NCBI GenBank assembly: GCA_963556145.1
Contig: OY744471.1
Span: forward strand, 5,759,590-5,823,589
Reading direction: 5' to 3'
Source: Hygrocybe punicea
Lineage: Eukaryota; Basidiomycota; Agaricomycetes; Agaricales; Hygrophoraceae
DNA: 64,000 bases
Made by a program: the position numbers and the translations under genes
Notes under the pieces: model-generated
The model's database searches: none
Seen by the model: only the letters and a program-made list of their open reading frames with translations
What the model was told of the DNA's origin: nothing
Part shown: positions 47,901-56,869 of the stretch, in pieces
Position numbering within the stretch: the first letter of the stretch is position 1
Layout of the letters: every line of letters starts with the position of its first letter

Positions 47901-48292
47901 ACCATCACCTACTTACCGTTTAGCAATGCATGATACGCCGTATCATTTCCTGAAGCACCTCTTGGTGATGCTTCACCTGCGACATCATCTGAAGCCATAT
48001 CAATGTCTCCGTCCATGTCACCGGCTCGGTCGTCCAAGGAACGGATGTCCCCCTGAGAGTTATCAACGTCGTCAGACGAATGGGTGTCCTCATCAACTTG
48101 ATCGTGGACAGAGGTAGTAGCTGGTTGAGCCAGAACAGGTAATTTCGCATGAGCCTGATGTTTGAGTTGGCCAGATTGGAGATGCTGGACGCGGCGGTGT
48201 TTAGTGAGCCCAGACTGGTTACGGAAATATCGACCACACGAGACACACGGTAAACGTAAGAGGGAGGTTTTGTGCTTTGGGAGCGTAGACAT
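44942..48292 (-). CDS. Plavaka transposase
   Basis: ATG 48290-48292; stop 44942-44944. About seven exons (roughly 47909-48292, 47340-47865, 47060-47300, 46680-47040, 46455-46655, 45850-46405, 44942-45640) remain open throughout, giving about 950-1000 residues. Residues 14-36 form a C2H2 zinc finger (CVSCGRYFRNQSGLTKHRRVQH pattern, C-x2-C-x12-H-x4-H), followed by an acidic linker. The core has WDGHFRKAIYGIGPYIADYQ, CLVVPDG and the family hallmark FPRADIHELLAPDILHQLIK / GVFKDHLIQWV. The C-terminal part ends KYYYVNKYVDHHATQLAF. It should cut at the CATCAGG ends of its own element and perhaps those of the 2.3-kb elements (inference). Confidence 0.85.
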
Positions 48293-48402
48293 GGTGGGTT
48301 CTGTTGACTGAGCCGAGTTGACCTCACGTGCAATGATCTGAACTTGAAAAAAAAAAGGACATCAGCTCATCCTTCTTTTTCACCTCAACGGTCACTCCTA
48401 CC
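48293..48402. promoter_or_regulatory. Shared divergent promoter of the Plavaka gene pair
   Basis: The 110 bp between the two start codons (minus-strand ATG 48292, plus-strand ATG 48403) must hold both promoters. It contains an A10 run and a pyrimidine-rich stretch but no obvious TATA box. Divergent control of both genes is inferred from the layout. Confidence 0.5.
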
Positions 48403-50740
48403 ATGTCAACGAAATCTTCCCAAGTACAAACTCGCGCTGCTAATGCGGATCAGCACCCAGGAGAAATCATTGCCAAGAGAAAGCGTCGTACCAAGGCAGA
48501 AATGGAGGCAGCGCGTGCCGAACAGCTTGCTGCGAAAGTCGAGAAGGATGCTCTCACAGCTGAGCTGATGAGGAACATCGCTCGCTTGGAGGACGAACTT
48601 GCTCAAAAAGACGCAAAGGAACGGGCTGGGATTCAAGAGCGACCAAGGCCTCAACCACGGGCTGTGGCCTCATCATCGGGTGGCAAACCTCGCAATGAGA
48701 AAACGCCTAACGGAGAAGGGCAGTCAGTTGCAGAAAAGGGTGAATGCGATGCTTTACTGACTCGATGCTGCTGATTCTGAGATAGATGCGGTTGCGAAAG
48801 ACACTGCAGGAGCGGCTGGCAAAACTGCGATGGATGATGTCGTGGAATTTGAGGATGAACCTGTTGCTGGTTATCGAGATGATCCCAAGGACCTAACCTA
48901 CGAACCACAGGCTCAGCAGCAGGCAGAGGAAATAAGCGACGAGGAGATCGGCCAGCCAACGAAGAAGAAAAGAGTTCAGAAGGGGGACAAGCGAGCAGCC
49001 GTCAAGGCGTACCGGAAGGTGGTGGAAGTAAAGGAAGAACAAGAGCGTGAGTACCGATTTCGCATCCTGATTGTTGCAACGTTGAAGGCTGAAGGTTGTC
49101 TCGGATCAAAGTCACCCAAATTGGAAGGTGTGACCACACAACCAACACATGTTGATTCTTGACGATATCACCCTTTTTTTTCACACCCGCAGTACTCTCG
49201 ACAAGAGTGAGGTCGGTATCATTGATAAATGGGCAACCGAAGTCCGCCAGATGGGTCAGCCCCCCAAGAGGACTCCTACGAGGAGTCTTCTTAGCAAGGA
49301 TCACTCAGCTAGTCCTACAAACTCCTCAAGTGCGGCTTCAAGTTCTTTCAGGCCCACGGCACACAGTCATTCTGGACTGTCCAAGAGCTCAGAACCAACC
49401 ACAGTTGAAGGTGTAGATATCCCAGACTCAGATGTGGTTATTGCAAGATCGTCTAAGTCATCAAACCCGGTAATGTGGCTATTTTTATATATATAAAATG
49501 TCGTCTTAAATTCTGGTTAGGTCGGGATCAAGATTGAAGATGCAACCATGACCGTGACCTCAACGACCAACATCAGTGAATCAGGCCGTCAAGGCCGTGC
49601 CCACTTCACCAACCGCGATCTCCCTTTTGGTGCCCAAGATGCGAACGTTTGGCGCCGAATTTTCATACCCACATACACCGTCTTCGTCGCAAATTACTCC
49701 AACCCGTGGACAATTGACGACGACGACTCCGTAATAGCCCTGCAACATATCTGGGATGCCATTTATATGAACCGGGCCAACGTGGTCAACATCCCCTACA
49801 AGATTGGTTACATGGACAGTGTATTCTTCATCGTACGTTACTATGATCAGCTAAATGTAGATACTAATGTACACCGCTCAGTCCAATCAACGAATTTATG
49901 AATGGAGGGCGACATTCGCATCGGCCGCCCTGGCAGCAATCAATGACTACTTTTTGGCCACGCCTGAACTCAATACCAATGAAGCCCGTGCAGCATTTGC
50001 TAAACGCCAACTCAAGAACTTCGCATTTCTTTTTGCCGTTGCCATTGGGAACGACAGAAACGTAAGCATATTTAAATCTAGTTCAATGCTAGCATAACAA
50101 CCCGGAAAAAGGATTTCAAAGGCATATATCAAGGTCCCTTCGTTCTTCAAACCTTCAATGCACATTTCATGGCAATCCGCAATGCAATTAAAATTCCGGC
50201 AATCTCGAGGAGTTCGCTTGAGCCGAAGTCGGCGCTTGCGCTGTCAGCGGCAGCTGTGAGTACTGACATTTGTGGATGTGTGCACACTTACGGATGGGTT
50301 GCAAGTCCGAAAGGGCCCTTCGGCTGTGGGCCAACGGGGACCTCATGATCGCAAACGAGGAAGAACCTAACAAACTTACCGTGACAATAACCAAAGGCAT
50401 CAACCCCGCCACTGGATGAGACACAAAGGACACGGCATTCACGGAACAAAACTGGGGGAAAGCGACGCGGGGTTATCTTAGGTCTATTGAGAAAATGTCA
50501 TCCGAGGCTTTCGAAGAGGTGATTGAACTGACACAAGAATATGCTCAAAGTGGTCGTTACACGGATTCTCAGGGTTCAGTAGAGGAAGACGAGGAGCAAG
50601 AGCGTGCGGCTCTGATTGAACCTGGCATGAATTGTACGTTTCTCAGCCTTACTTTCAGTTCCAGCATTCATGAGCTCTTACTTAGAATGCCAACCCCGTC
50701 AAAAATCGAGTCCGAGTCTCTCCCTGATCCCACCGTGACC
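48403..50740 (+). CDS. Plavaka companion protein of unknown function
   Basis: Starts MSTKSSQVQTRAANADQHP. A basic Lys/Arg block (RKRRTKAEMEAARAEQ) and a predicted coiled coil occupy residues about 25-80, then Ser-rich linkers. The later conserved part reads AHFTNRDLPFGAQDANVWRR, IFIPTYTVFVANYSNPW, WRATFASAALAAINDYFLAT and RQLKNFAFLFAVAIGND. The exons joined up to about 50340 are open. The exon with RLWANGDLMIANEEE meets TGA at 50417-50419 and coding potential continues after it (EQNWGKATRGYLRSIEKMSS), so this copy may carry one nonsense codon or an extra intron. I know this type of protein as an abundant mushroom family; its place inside the TIRs suggests a transposition accessory role (inference). 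Confidence 0.55.
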
Positions 50741-51395
50741 CTCAATATGATTCCGTCTGCTTGTTTTCCCTCGCTTTTGCTTCCCTTTTCAAAGTAATAC
50801 CACCGCTAGTACTACTACTAATAGTACTAATATACCGTGCACTGGCACAATTATATGGATTTTAGAGAAAAAATTATCCATAAAGTTAAATAATTAAGTG
50901 TGATTAAGTACGATTAAGTAGATGGACCTTCTTAATTCCACTTAATCACTTAACTACTTAAAAGGTCTTAATTTATGTAATAAGTCGGATTAAGTCGGAT
51001 TAAGTCAAATTAAGTCAACCCGTGTTTTCCTGATGTGATTTCAACTCGTTTTCTATACACAGAGCGATGTATCATACGTACACAACAAGGATCATCTCTT
51101 GCTTGAGCTTCCCATTCTCGTCATACTTTGGGCACACTTCCCAATAAAAGTGGAGCAACTTTTTTAATTTTTTGTTCCGTGACGGCATAACATACTGGAT
51201 TATGGGCATCAACAGCGTAGGCTGAATCGTAAAGCAATCATGTTAGAGATCGGCATAGCAAGTAGAGGAAGCTGACTTGTGGGTTTCCATTGATGGTCAA
51301 GACGAGAATCTTGCGCAACGTGTCGATTTTGACTTCGTCGGAGCCCTTTTCCAATCCTGCTCTGAGTTCCTGGGTATGAGGGGCCTCATTGGACA

Positions 51396-51525
51396 AAAAT
51401 CGAAACATCGGTCTCAACTTCAATCTCGGAATTTCAGTTTCAATTTCAGGATTTCGGTTCCAATTTCGGGATTTCAGCTTCAATTTCAGGATTTTTGGTT
51501 TCGGTTTGGGCTCAGTTTTATGGGA
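51396..51525. repeat. Degenerate TTTCAGTTTCAATTTC-type repeat tract
   Basis: About ten imperfect 10-12-bp units (GGAATTTCAGTTTCAATTTC, GATTTCGGTTCCAATTTCGG and similar) lie directly against the first recognisable beta-COP codons. They replace the expected 5' end of that gene. Related tracts are at 56520-56615 and 59331-59400. Confidence 0.6.
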
Positions 51526-51707
51526 CCAAAAAATTGCTGATAATCATCACCGCTCCGCTGGGCTACTAGAGTGTGTCCGGCCGTAAGTTCACAAGTGTAC
51601 TGCTGAACATTCAACTTCTACTGCCTGCAAGCTGCTTTCATACATGTTTTTCGCCAACGCCATCTTCACACAGACTTCCATCTGAGACCATCTCCTTCGC
51701 ATGACCA

Positions 51708-54603
51708 ATGGATACCACCTTTTCACCTTCATTGCTGCCTCTCGATACTATACGCGTTGCTTACCGAGAGCTCGGAGGTCAAGTCAATGTTGCATTGCGA
51801 ACACAAATTGGTGATGCGGGGCGATTAGGAGCAAGTCGTGATGATTGTCTCCGATTGCTGCGAGTACTGGAGCAGGCAAGACTCAACTTGACGTTTGTAG
51901 ATTTATACGACTTCAATATACATATTCTAGCACCACCACATTGTTCCTGGCAACGAGAAAACTGTTATCCGTGACAGTATTCATGCCATGATTGATGCTC
52001 TTGATGACGCATGCAAAATTTCATCTGATCCTCCTGATCTCCCAGCAATGCCAATGGCCCACCACGTCTGCTCAGGCCAGAGAGGTCGGCCACGTATTGA
52101 AATAAATCCTGATCTCCTTGCCATTACTCTACCCCTTCGAGGACCCACCCATTTAGCCTCAGTTTTCGACTGTGCTCCACGTACTGTTCGCCGCCGAGCA
52201 CTTGAGTATGGCCTGGCTGTACCTGGTCCCCCCGTTTATGTGGAATATGAAGATGAAAACGGTGCTATTCTAAGATGCTACCATTCATCTACAGGTCTGC
52301 AATCACAGCTTAGTGATCATGAGCTCGATGAAGTTGTGTCTACAATCCTTCAAACATTTCCTTCATTTGGTCGCCGGATGCTTGATGGTCATCTCAAGCA
52401 CCTCGGTCATCGTGTTCCACGAGCTTGACTTCAACAGTCTTATGACCGTGTACATGGCCCCTCCGCAAACTCATTTGGTTCACGTAGAATCCAGCGGAGG
52501 GTTTACAGTGTCCCGGGACCTAATTCTCTTTGCCATCATGATGGCCAGCATGGTATGTTGTCACCCAATATTCTACTGTGCTTACATATTGTGACACACG
52601 AATTTAGGCTTGATCCGCTGGAAAATTGTTATCCATGGTTTTATTGATGGATTTTCTCGCCTGGTCACTGGAATACGTGCTAGTGACAATAATTGTGCCG
52701 ACACAGTACTTCAGTTATTTTTGGACTTGATTGAAGTCCATGGAATACCAAGCCGAGTACGTGGTGATCATGGTACTGAAAACCTACTTGTTGCATCTTG
52801 GATGGAGGAGGTGCGTGGGATTGAACGAGGATCTTACATCTGGGGAAGGTAAATTGCTCGATTCAATACAATTGACAGTGGTTGACCACATTTATTAGGA
52901 GTGTTCACAATATTCGAATTGAACGTTTATGGCGTGACTTGACAAGTGGAATTGGAATAAAATGGAAGCAGCTTTTCCAGTCTTTGGAACAACATGATGG
53001 ATTGAATCCTGATTCAGATGCACACATTTGGCTACTTCATCGACTTTTCTTACGCGCCATCAATGAAGACCTACTCGCATGGGCTGAGGCTTGGAATTCC
53101 CATACACTTTCCATTCGAGGCGAACGTCAATGCAGCCCCCAAGATATGTTTGTATTTGGAATGTTGCAGAATGGTGTACGTGGACTTGACCCAGCTCAAT
53201 TTCAACCCATCGACGACCAGGTTGATGACCTGACTTCATATGGCATTGATTGGGAAGATTACGACGACAATCGAATTCTATCTCCATCAGGAAAACGTGG
53301 AGACACAGGGATTTCCAGACAGATCTTATCAACAGATAGCTGCCTGATATCATGTGATATAGTGATATATAAGCTTATCACAATTTAGAACTCTGATAAC
53401 AATATTGTCATACTATTCCTGTAGCTATCACATTGATATTTTAAGATCAAGTCATGTAATTCTGATAACAATATTGTCACACTATTCCTGTAGCTATCAC
53501 ATTGATATTTTAAGATCATGTCATGTAATTCTGATAACAATATTGTCACACTATTCCTGTAGCTATCACATTGATATTTTAAGATCATGTCATGTAATTC
53601 TGATAACAATATTGTCACACTATTCCTGTAGCTATCACATTGATATTCTAAGATCATGTCATGTAATTCTGATGTTAAGATGGTGAATTCTTCTCAGAGG
53701 TATTGCAAGACTGGAATCATTTTGTATGTGGTGATATATTAAAATCTATGCATGGTCACACTGTTAAGATTTGGCATTCCATTGGCAAGTAACTATCTTT
53801 CTTGTACCTGGAGTCTGTATAAATATGTACACATATGTTGGCACTATTTGGCTGCACACCTGTGGGTTGAACAAAATACAAAATCTTGTTCATGTCTCAA
53901 ATTTTCATCCTTACACTTATATTGAGCATTCAAATTGGACAATAAGACAATAAGTGAGATAAGATAAACTTCCAAGACCTTGAGATAAGATTAGATAAAA
54001 TTAATTCTAAGACCTTGAGATAACATCAGATAAATTCCAAGAAGATTTAACATGAGACCATTATATAAGATAAGTGAATGAGAAAGACAATGGTTAAAAG
54101 GCAGAATTTTTTCCCCTCCTATTACTCAATAACAGATATTCTAATATCATTGGTTACCAATGAATACCAGAATTAGTGGTCAAGACATTGTTGGCAACTG
54201 ATGCTACATTGACATCAATATGCTTGATGTGATGTATTTTCATCTAGGTAACCATAAATTATCTGAGTTGACCTGGCTGTCATCATAGTGATACTGGATG
54301 TTACTTATGATGTATCAGATCAGGTCTTATAAGACTTTCTCATTTCATGTTCAATTTCCTGATGTCATCATTACGAATCAAATGGGATAAATGAAAACAC
54401 TACCACCAATCCCTTGTTACCCCACCCTCCAACAACATTTTCACATGTCGAGGTCGAAGGACCCAATTGCCCATTGAATCCAGCACAACTTGTGTTTTTG
54501 GACAACCTGGTGGAACAAACATATAGCGGTGGAGCTCATGGCGTACATGTTTACCGGTCATTATGGATTGCTGCCTTACATATATGTCAACAGATGTTTT
54601 CAT
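51708..54603 (+). pseudogene. Integrase-core (DDE) protein, probable transposase, disrupted
   Basis: Start MDTTFSPSLLPLDTIRVAY (ATG 51708). A helix-turn-helix-like block GRPRIEINPDLLAITLPL / TVRRRALEYGLA precedes the catalytic core: HHDGQHG (first Asp), VIHGFIDGFSRLVTGIRA, RVRGDHGTENLLVASWM (second Asp) and RIERLWRDLTS (Glu), a D-D-E triad. The tail WHNH-type block WAEAWNSHT and a C-terminal PNCPLNPAQLVFLDNLVE (about 54440-54600) follow. The family (rve/integrase-like core) is common in mushrooms. TGA at 52426-52428 interrupts PRA-x-LQQSYDRVHG where an Arg codon is expected. About 1 kb of AT-rich sequence (53330-54400) with a 69-bp minisatellite separates the core from the C-terminal block. 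Probably inactive. Confidence 0.65.
53392..53667 (+). repeat. 69-bp tandem repeat, four units
   Basis: Units start at 53392, 53461, 53530 and 53599, with a further partial at 53668. Each runs TCTGATAACAATATTGTCA then CTATTCCTGTAGCTATCAC and ATTGATATTTTAAGATCA. Units are about 97% identical. The AT-rich flank to 54080 contains further GATAAGATTAGATAA-like repeats (53940-54050). Confidence 0.9.
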
Positions 54604-54656
54604 TGTAATCTATATTTCACCAATACACACTGTTTTCTTGTCAACACGTAGGATAA

Positions 54657-55421
54657 TCACGGGTAAACATCAGGCAACATTTTCGGCGTACCCTTTGTTC
54701 TTCTTTCGACGCAGCTTGAGAGCGGTGCGCAAGAGGGTAGACTCAGCAGACTCAAGCTTGCTGCAGGCGTCAAGGCGGCGGTCATACAGCACCGGGAGTT
54801 CTTTAAGGTCCCTGTGGGTTTCACATTACAATCGGCACCGATGGAGACACAAACAAAACATACGCACCGGTTTATCCAGATTTTCTTGACGCCACCAGGG
54901 AGGTGACCGAAGAGACGGGTGAGGGCACGCTTGGAGACTAAATCGGGGGGTATACCAGTGATAAGGACTGTGTTTGCCTGGATAGACTTGGCATGAGAGG
55001 GATCAACGAGATGCTCCTGACGCCTGGTCACAAAGTGTGCCATCTCCTTCTTGATGTTATAACACACCCAACCTGCATGGAGCGATGAGCCAACATGGAA
55101 AACTATCGAAAAGGGTAACTTACCGGTGAGGAGGTATGCGAGAATGACATGGGTGGCGTAACGAGCATTGAGTTTTGGTTTGATGTTGCCAAAGGTAAAG
55201 CAGTCGAGACGAGAGTTGTTGCCTACGATGGTTTTCACGCTTGTGAGTGGGAGAAGGACGGCCCAGGTGAGGAACCAGATCGGAAGGAAAACGTGGCCGT
55301 TAGCGCGGTAAATGTCATGGAAGTCTGCACGGTAGACAGCGAGGGGCCAGGCGAGAAGCGCCGAAGAAATAGGCTCCGTTCGTTTGCTGAACGGTTGAGT
55401 GTCGATGACTTGAATTTCCAT
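54657..55421 (-). pseudogene. CSC1/OSCA (TMEM63-like) calcium-permeable channel, internal fragment
   Basis: Minus-strand exons: [20 protein letters not shown] (membrane segment), KLNARYATHVILAYLLT, WVCYNIKKEMAHFVTRRQEH, NTVLITGIPPDLVSKRALTR, LFGHLPGGVKKIWINR and DLKELPVLYDRRLDACSKLE. This matches the first membrane segments and the cytosolic RRM-like loop (VLITGIP, LPGGVxKIW) of fungal CSC1-type osmosensitive channels. The catalytic-pore half is absent. Upstream it is joined, within about 80 bp, to a G-alpha exon, which is not a natural gene order. Confidence 0.75.
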
Positions 55422-55501
55422 GCCAGTGGCACTTGTTGCGGAAGAGTTGTCATCGTAGGGCCTTGTAATGACAAGGAGAGATTAATATATGTGCTAACCT
55501 G

Positions 55502-55633
55502 ATTCTTCTCCTCTAATAGCACCTGGTCGTACTCACTCAACGCCGTGCAGAAGATGATACTCATAATGCTTTTAAAGCAGTGAATCCACTTTTTCTTTTC
55601 CGATCCTTGCCCCCCAACGTCGAACATGTGTAT
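55502..55633 (-). pseudogene. Heterotrimeric G-protein alpha subunit, single exon
   Basis: One exon between AG and GT splice signals reads [20 protein letters not shown] and [20 protein letters not shown]. This is the switch II region (DVGGQ) and the following strand of a G-alpha subunit. The catalytic Gln is kept, but the highly conserved Arg after it is Gly, and KWIHCFE has become KWIHCFK. No other G-alpha exon was found nearby. Confidence 0.8.
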
Positions 55634-55693
55634 TCTACGGAACCATTAGCAGTCTCCGGTTCGCAGACTCCCTGGCCCTGGCCCCTCAGTTAC

Positions 55694-55749
55694 CACCTCG
55701 CAAACGCCGCGTCCACATCAATTGACGGGATGGGGGGTGTCGCGAGGTG
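55694..55749. repeat. 56-bp palindrome centred on TCAATTGA (copy 4)
   Basis: Left arm CACCTCGCAAACGCCGCG, right arm GGGGGGTGTCGCGAGGTG, centre at 55721/55722. Arm lengths are identical to the copy in element A. Confidence 0.6.
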
Positions 55750-56869
55750 CGAGGTGAGATGGAGGGGGCCTTCTTGGCCCGTCGTCTGCGCTTGACGTGT
55801 CTTGGCACAGTTCCTGGACGCATTCGACGCGTCTTCACGTCTTTACGCGATGGGGGGCATTGCATCATTTGGAGACGTGCGTCGTTGACTCTGTCAACTG
55901 GGGACTTGGATGAGACATGGTAACGCACCTGTAAACCTGGGAAATAGAGGCACCACTTCCCAGGCTTCTTTTCCCCCACTACCTTCCATCTGAGTCGGTG
56001 TCTCCGTGTTCGTTACTGTGGCATGTTGTTGTTATTAACAAAAATTAAATGAACTTAGTAAAAAAGAACTTACCTACAGCAGCGGGGGTGGGCGCACCAC
56101 TCCCCGCCGCATCGTTTTCCATGATAGTTGCGTTGGCATTGTCGTTGTGTTGTTAGGCACATGTGTTTGTTGTTGTGGCCGTTTTGGGACTTAGCGGGCC
56201 TGGATCTTCGTCAGGAATCAGTGGGACATCGATTGCGAAGGGCTTCTGGGTTGGTAAAAGAGGGCGCAAGTGGAATAAAACGAGGAACGAGGCAAGGGAG
56301 TCATCAGTGCCAATCAATCGGCTTGTGTCATGGCCGTCGCTGTTGTGGGTAACTGGGCTTGTCATCGCCATGCATCTTTGGCCTCGTTGTCATTGCCTTT
56401 AATGACAGGATCCATCACCATTTGGACCACCAGTGACTGGGAACTCCTAATGAGACTTCACCATTGTGGCACCATTGGTTTATCAGTCTACGCTTGAGCG
56501 GAGCAAAATTGTAACTTACAGAATTGGAATTGGGATTCTGAAACTGAAATTACGAAACTGAAATCAGAACTGAAATCAAAATTGAAACCAAAACTGACAT
56601 TGAAACTGAAGCCCAGTGAAAACCCCGTCTTGCAAGATCCAATTAGATACTTTTAATTATTTAATTTCTATTTACATACAGTAAAATATAGTATTTTATT
56701 AACTTGCGATGGGATTCCGTGAATTGGTTCCGCAATTCCGTAGTTAAAAGAGTCTCTTTCGTCAACTTATATGTCTTTTGTGTTTTGAGCCGCCAGCAGT
56801 ATGTTCTCATATATTCTGACCTTGTTGATCTGATCTCTTTGCAGAGATATGTGTGCTAACCGCACCTAC
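55750..56869. other. Non-coding spacer with repeats
   Basis: The minus strand at 56092-56122 reads MENDAAGSGAPTPAAV before a GTAAG donor, possibly an orphan first exon. A degenerate GAAACTGAAAT tract (56520-56615) ends directly at a CCCAGTGAAAACCCCG terminus (56617), which continues as GTCTTGCAAGATCCAATTAG, copy 3 of the CCCAGTGAAAA family. No gene recognised. Confidence 0.45.

Larger units (their letters stand above)
44796..51035. mobile_element. Plavaka-type DNA transposon, apparently intact, 6240 bp
   Basis: Terminal inverted repeats of 38 bp (44796-44833 and 50998-51035) start CATCAGGAAAACACGGG and continue through TTGACTTAATTTGACTTAATC without mismatch. Subterminal ACTTAAT/ACTTA motifs repeat inside both ends. 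A 2-bp duplication TG flanks it (44794-44795, 51036-51037). It carries two divergent genes: a seven-exon transposase on the minus strand and a companion gene on the plus strand, separated by 110 bp. Plavaka belongs to the CMC superfamily and is common in Agaricomycetes. The clean TIRs and open transposase make this a candidate active copy. Confidence 0.85.
38985..51393 (-). pseudogene. COPI coat subunit beta (Sec26/COPB1), split by transposons
   Basis: N-terminal exons lie at 51082-51393 (PHTQELRAGLEKGSDEVKID, then LHFYWEVCPKYDENGKL) and the rest at 38985-42471: [143 protein letters not shown] and NDIHIDIMDYIKPAYC. Beta-COP is part of the Golgi coatomer. One intron (42472-51081) is swollen from about 53 nt to 8.6 kb by element B and Plavaka, with GTACGT donor and AAG acceptor kept. 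TGA 40044-40046 replaces an expected Arg before ISQLT, a T is missing near 41335 (AIKF|FEVAA), and the extreme 5' end is replaced by a TTTC-rich repeat. Pseudogene. Confidence 0.85.

Noticed and set aside
15815..55633. STE6-like transporter and G-alpha exon as evidence of a mating-type or pheromone locus
   Set aside because: Both are broken fragments 37 kb apart; no pheromone receptor, homeodomain gene or CAAX pheromone precursor was recognised.
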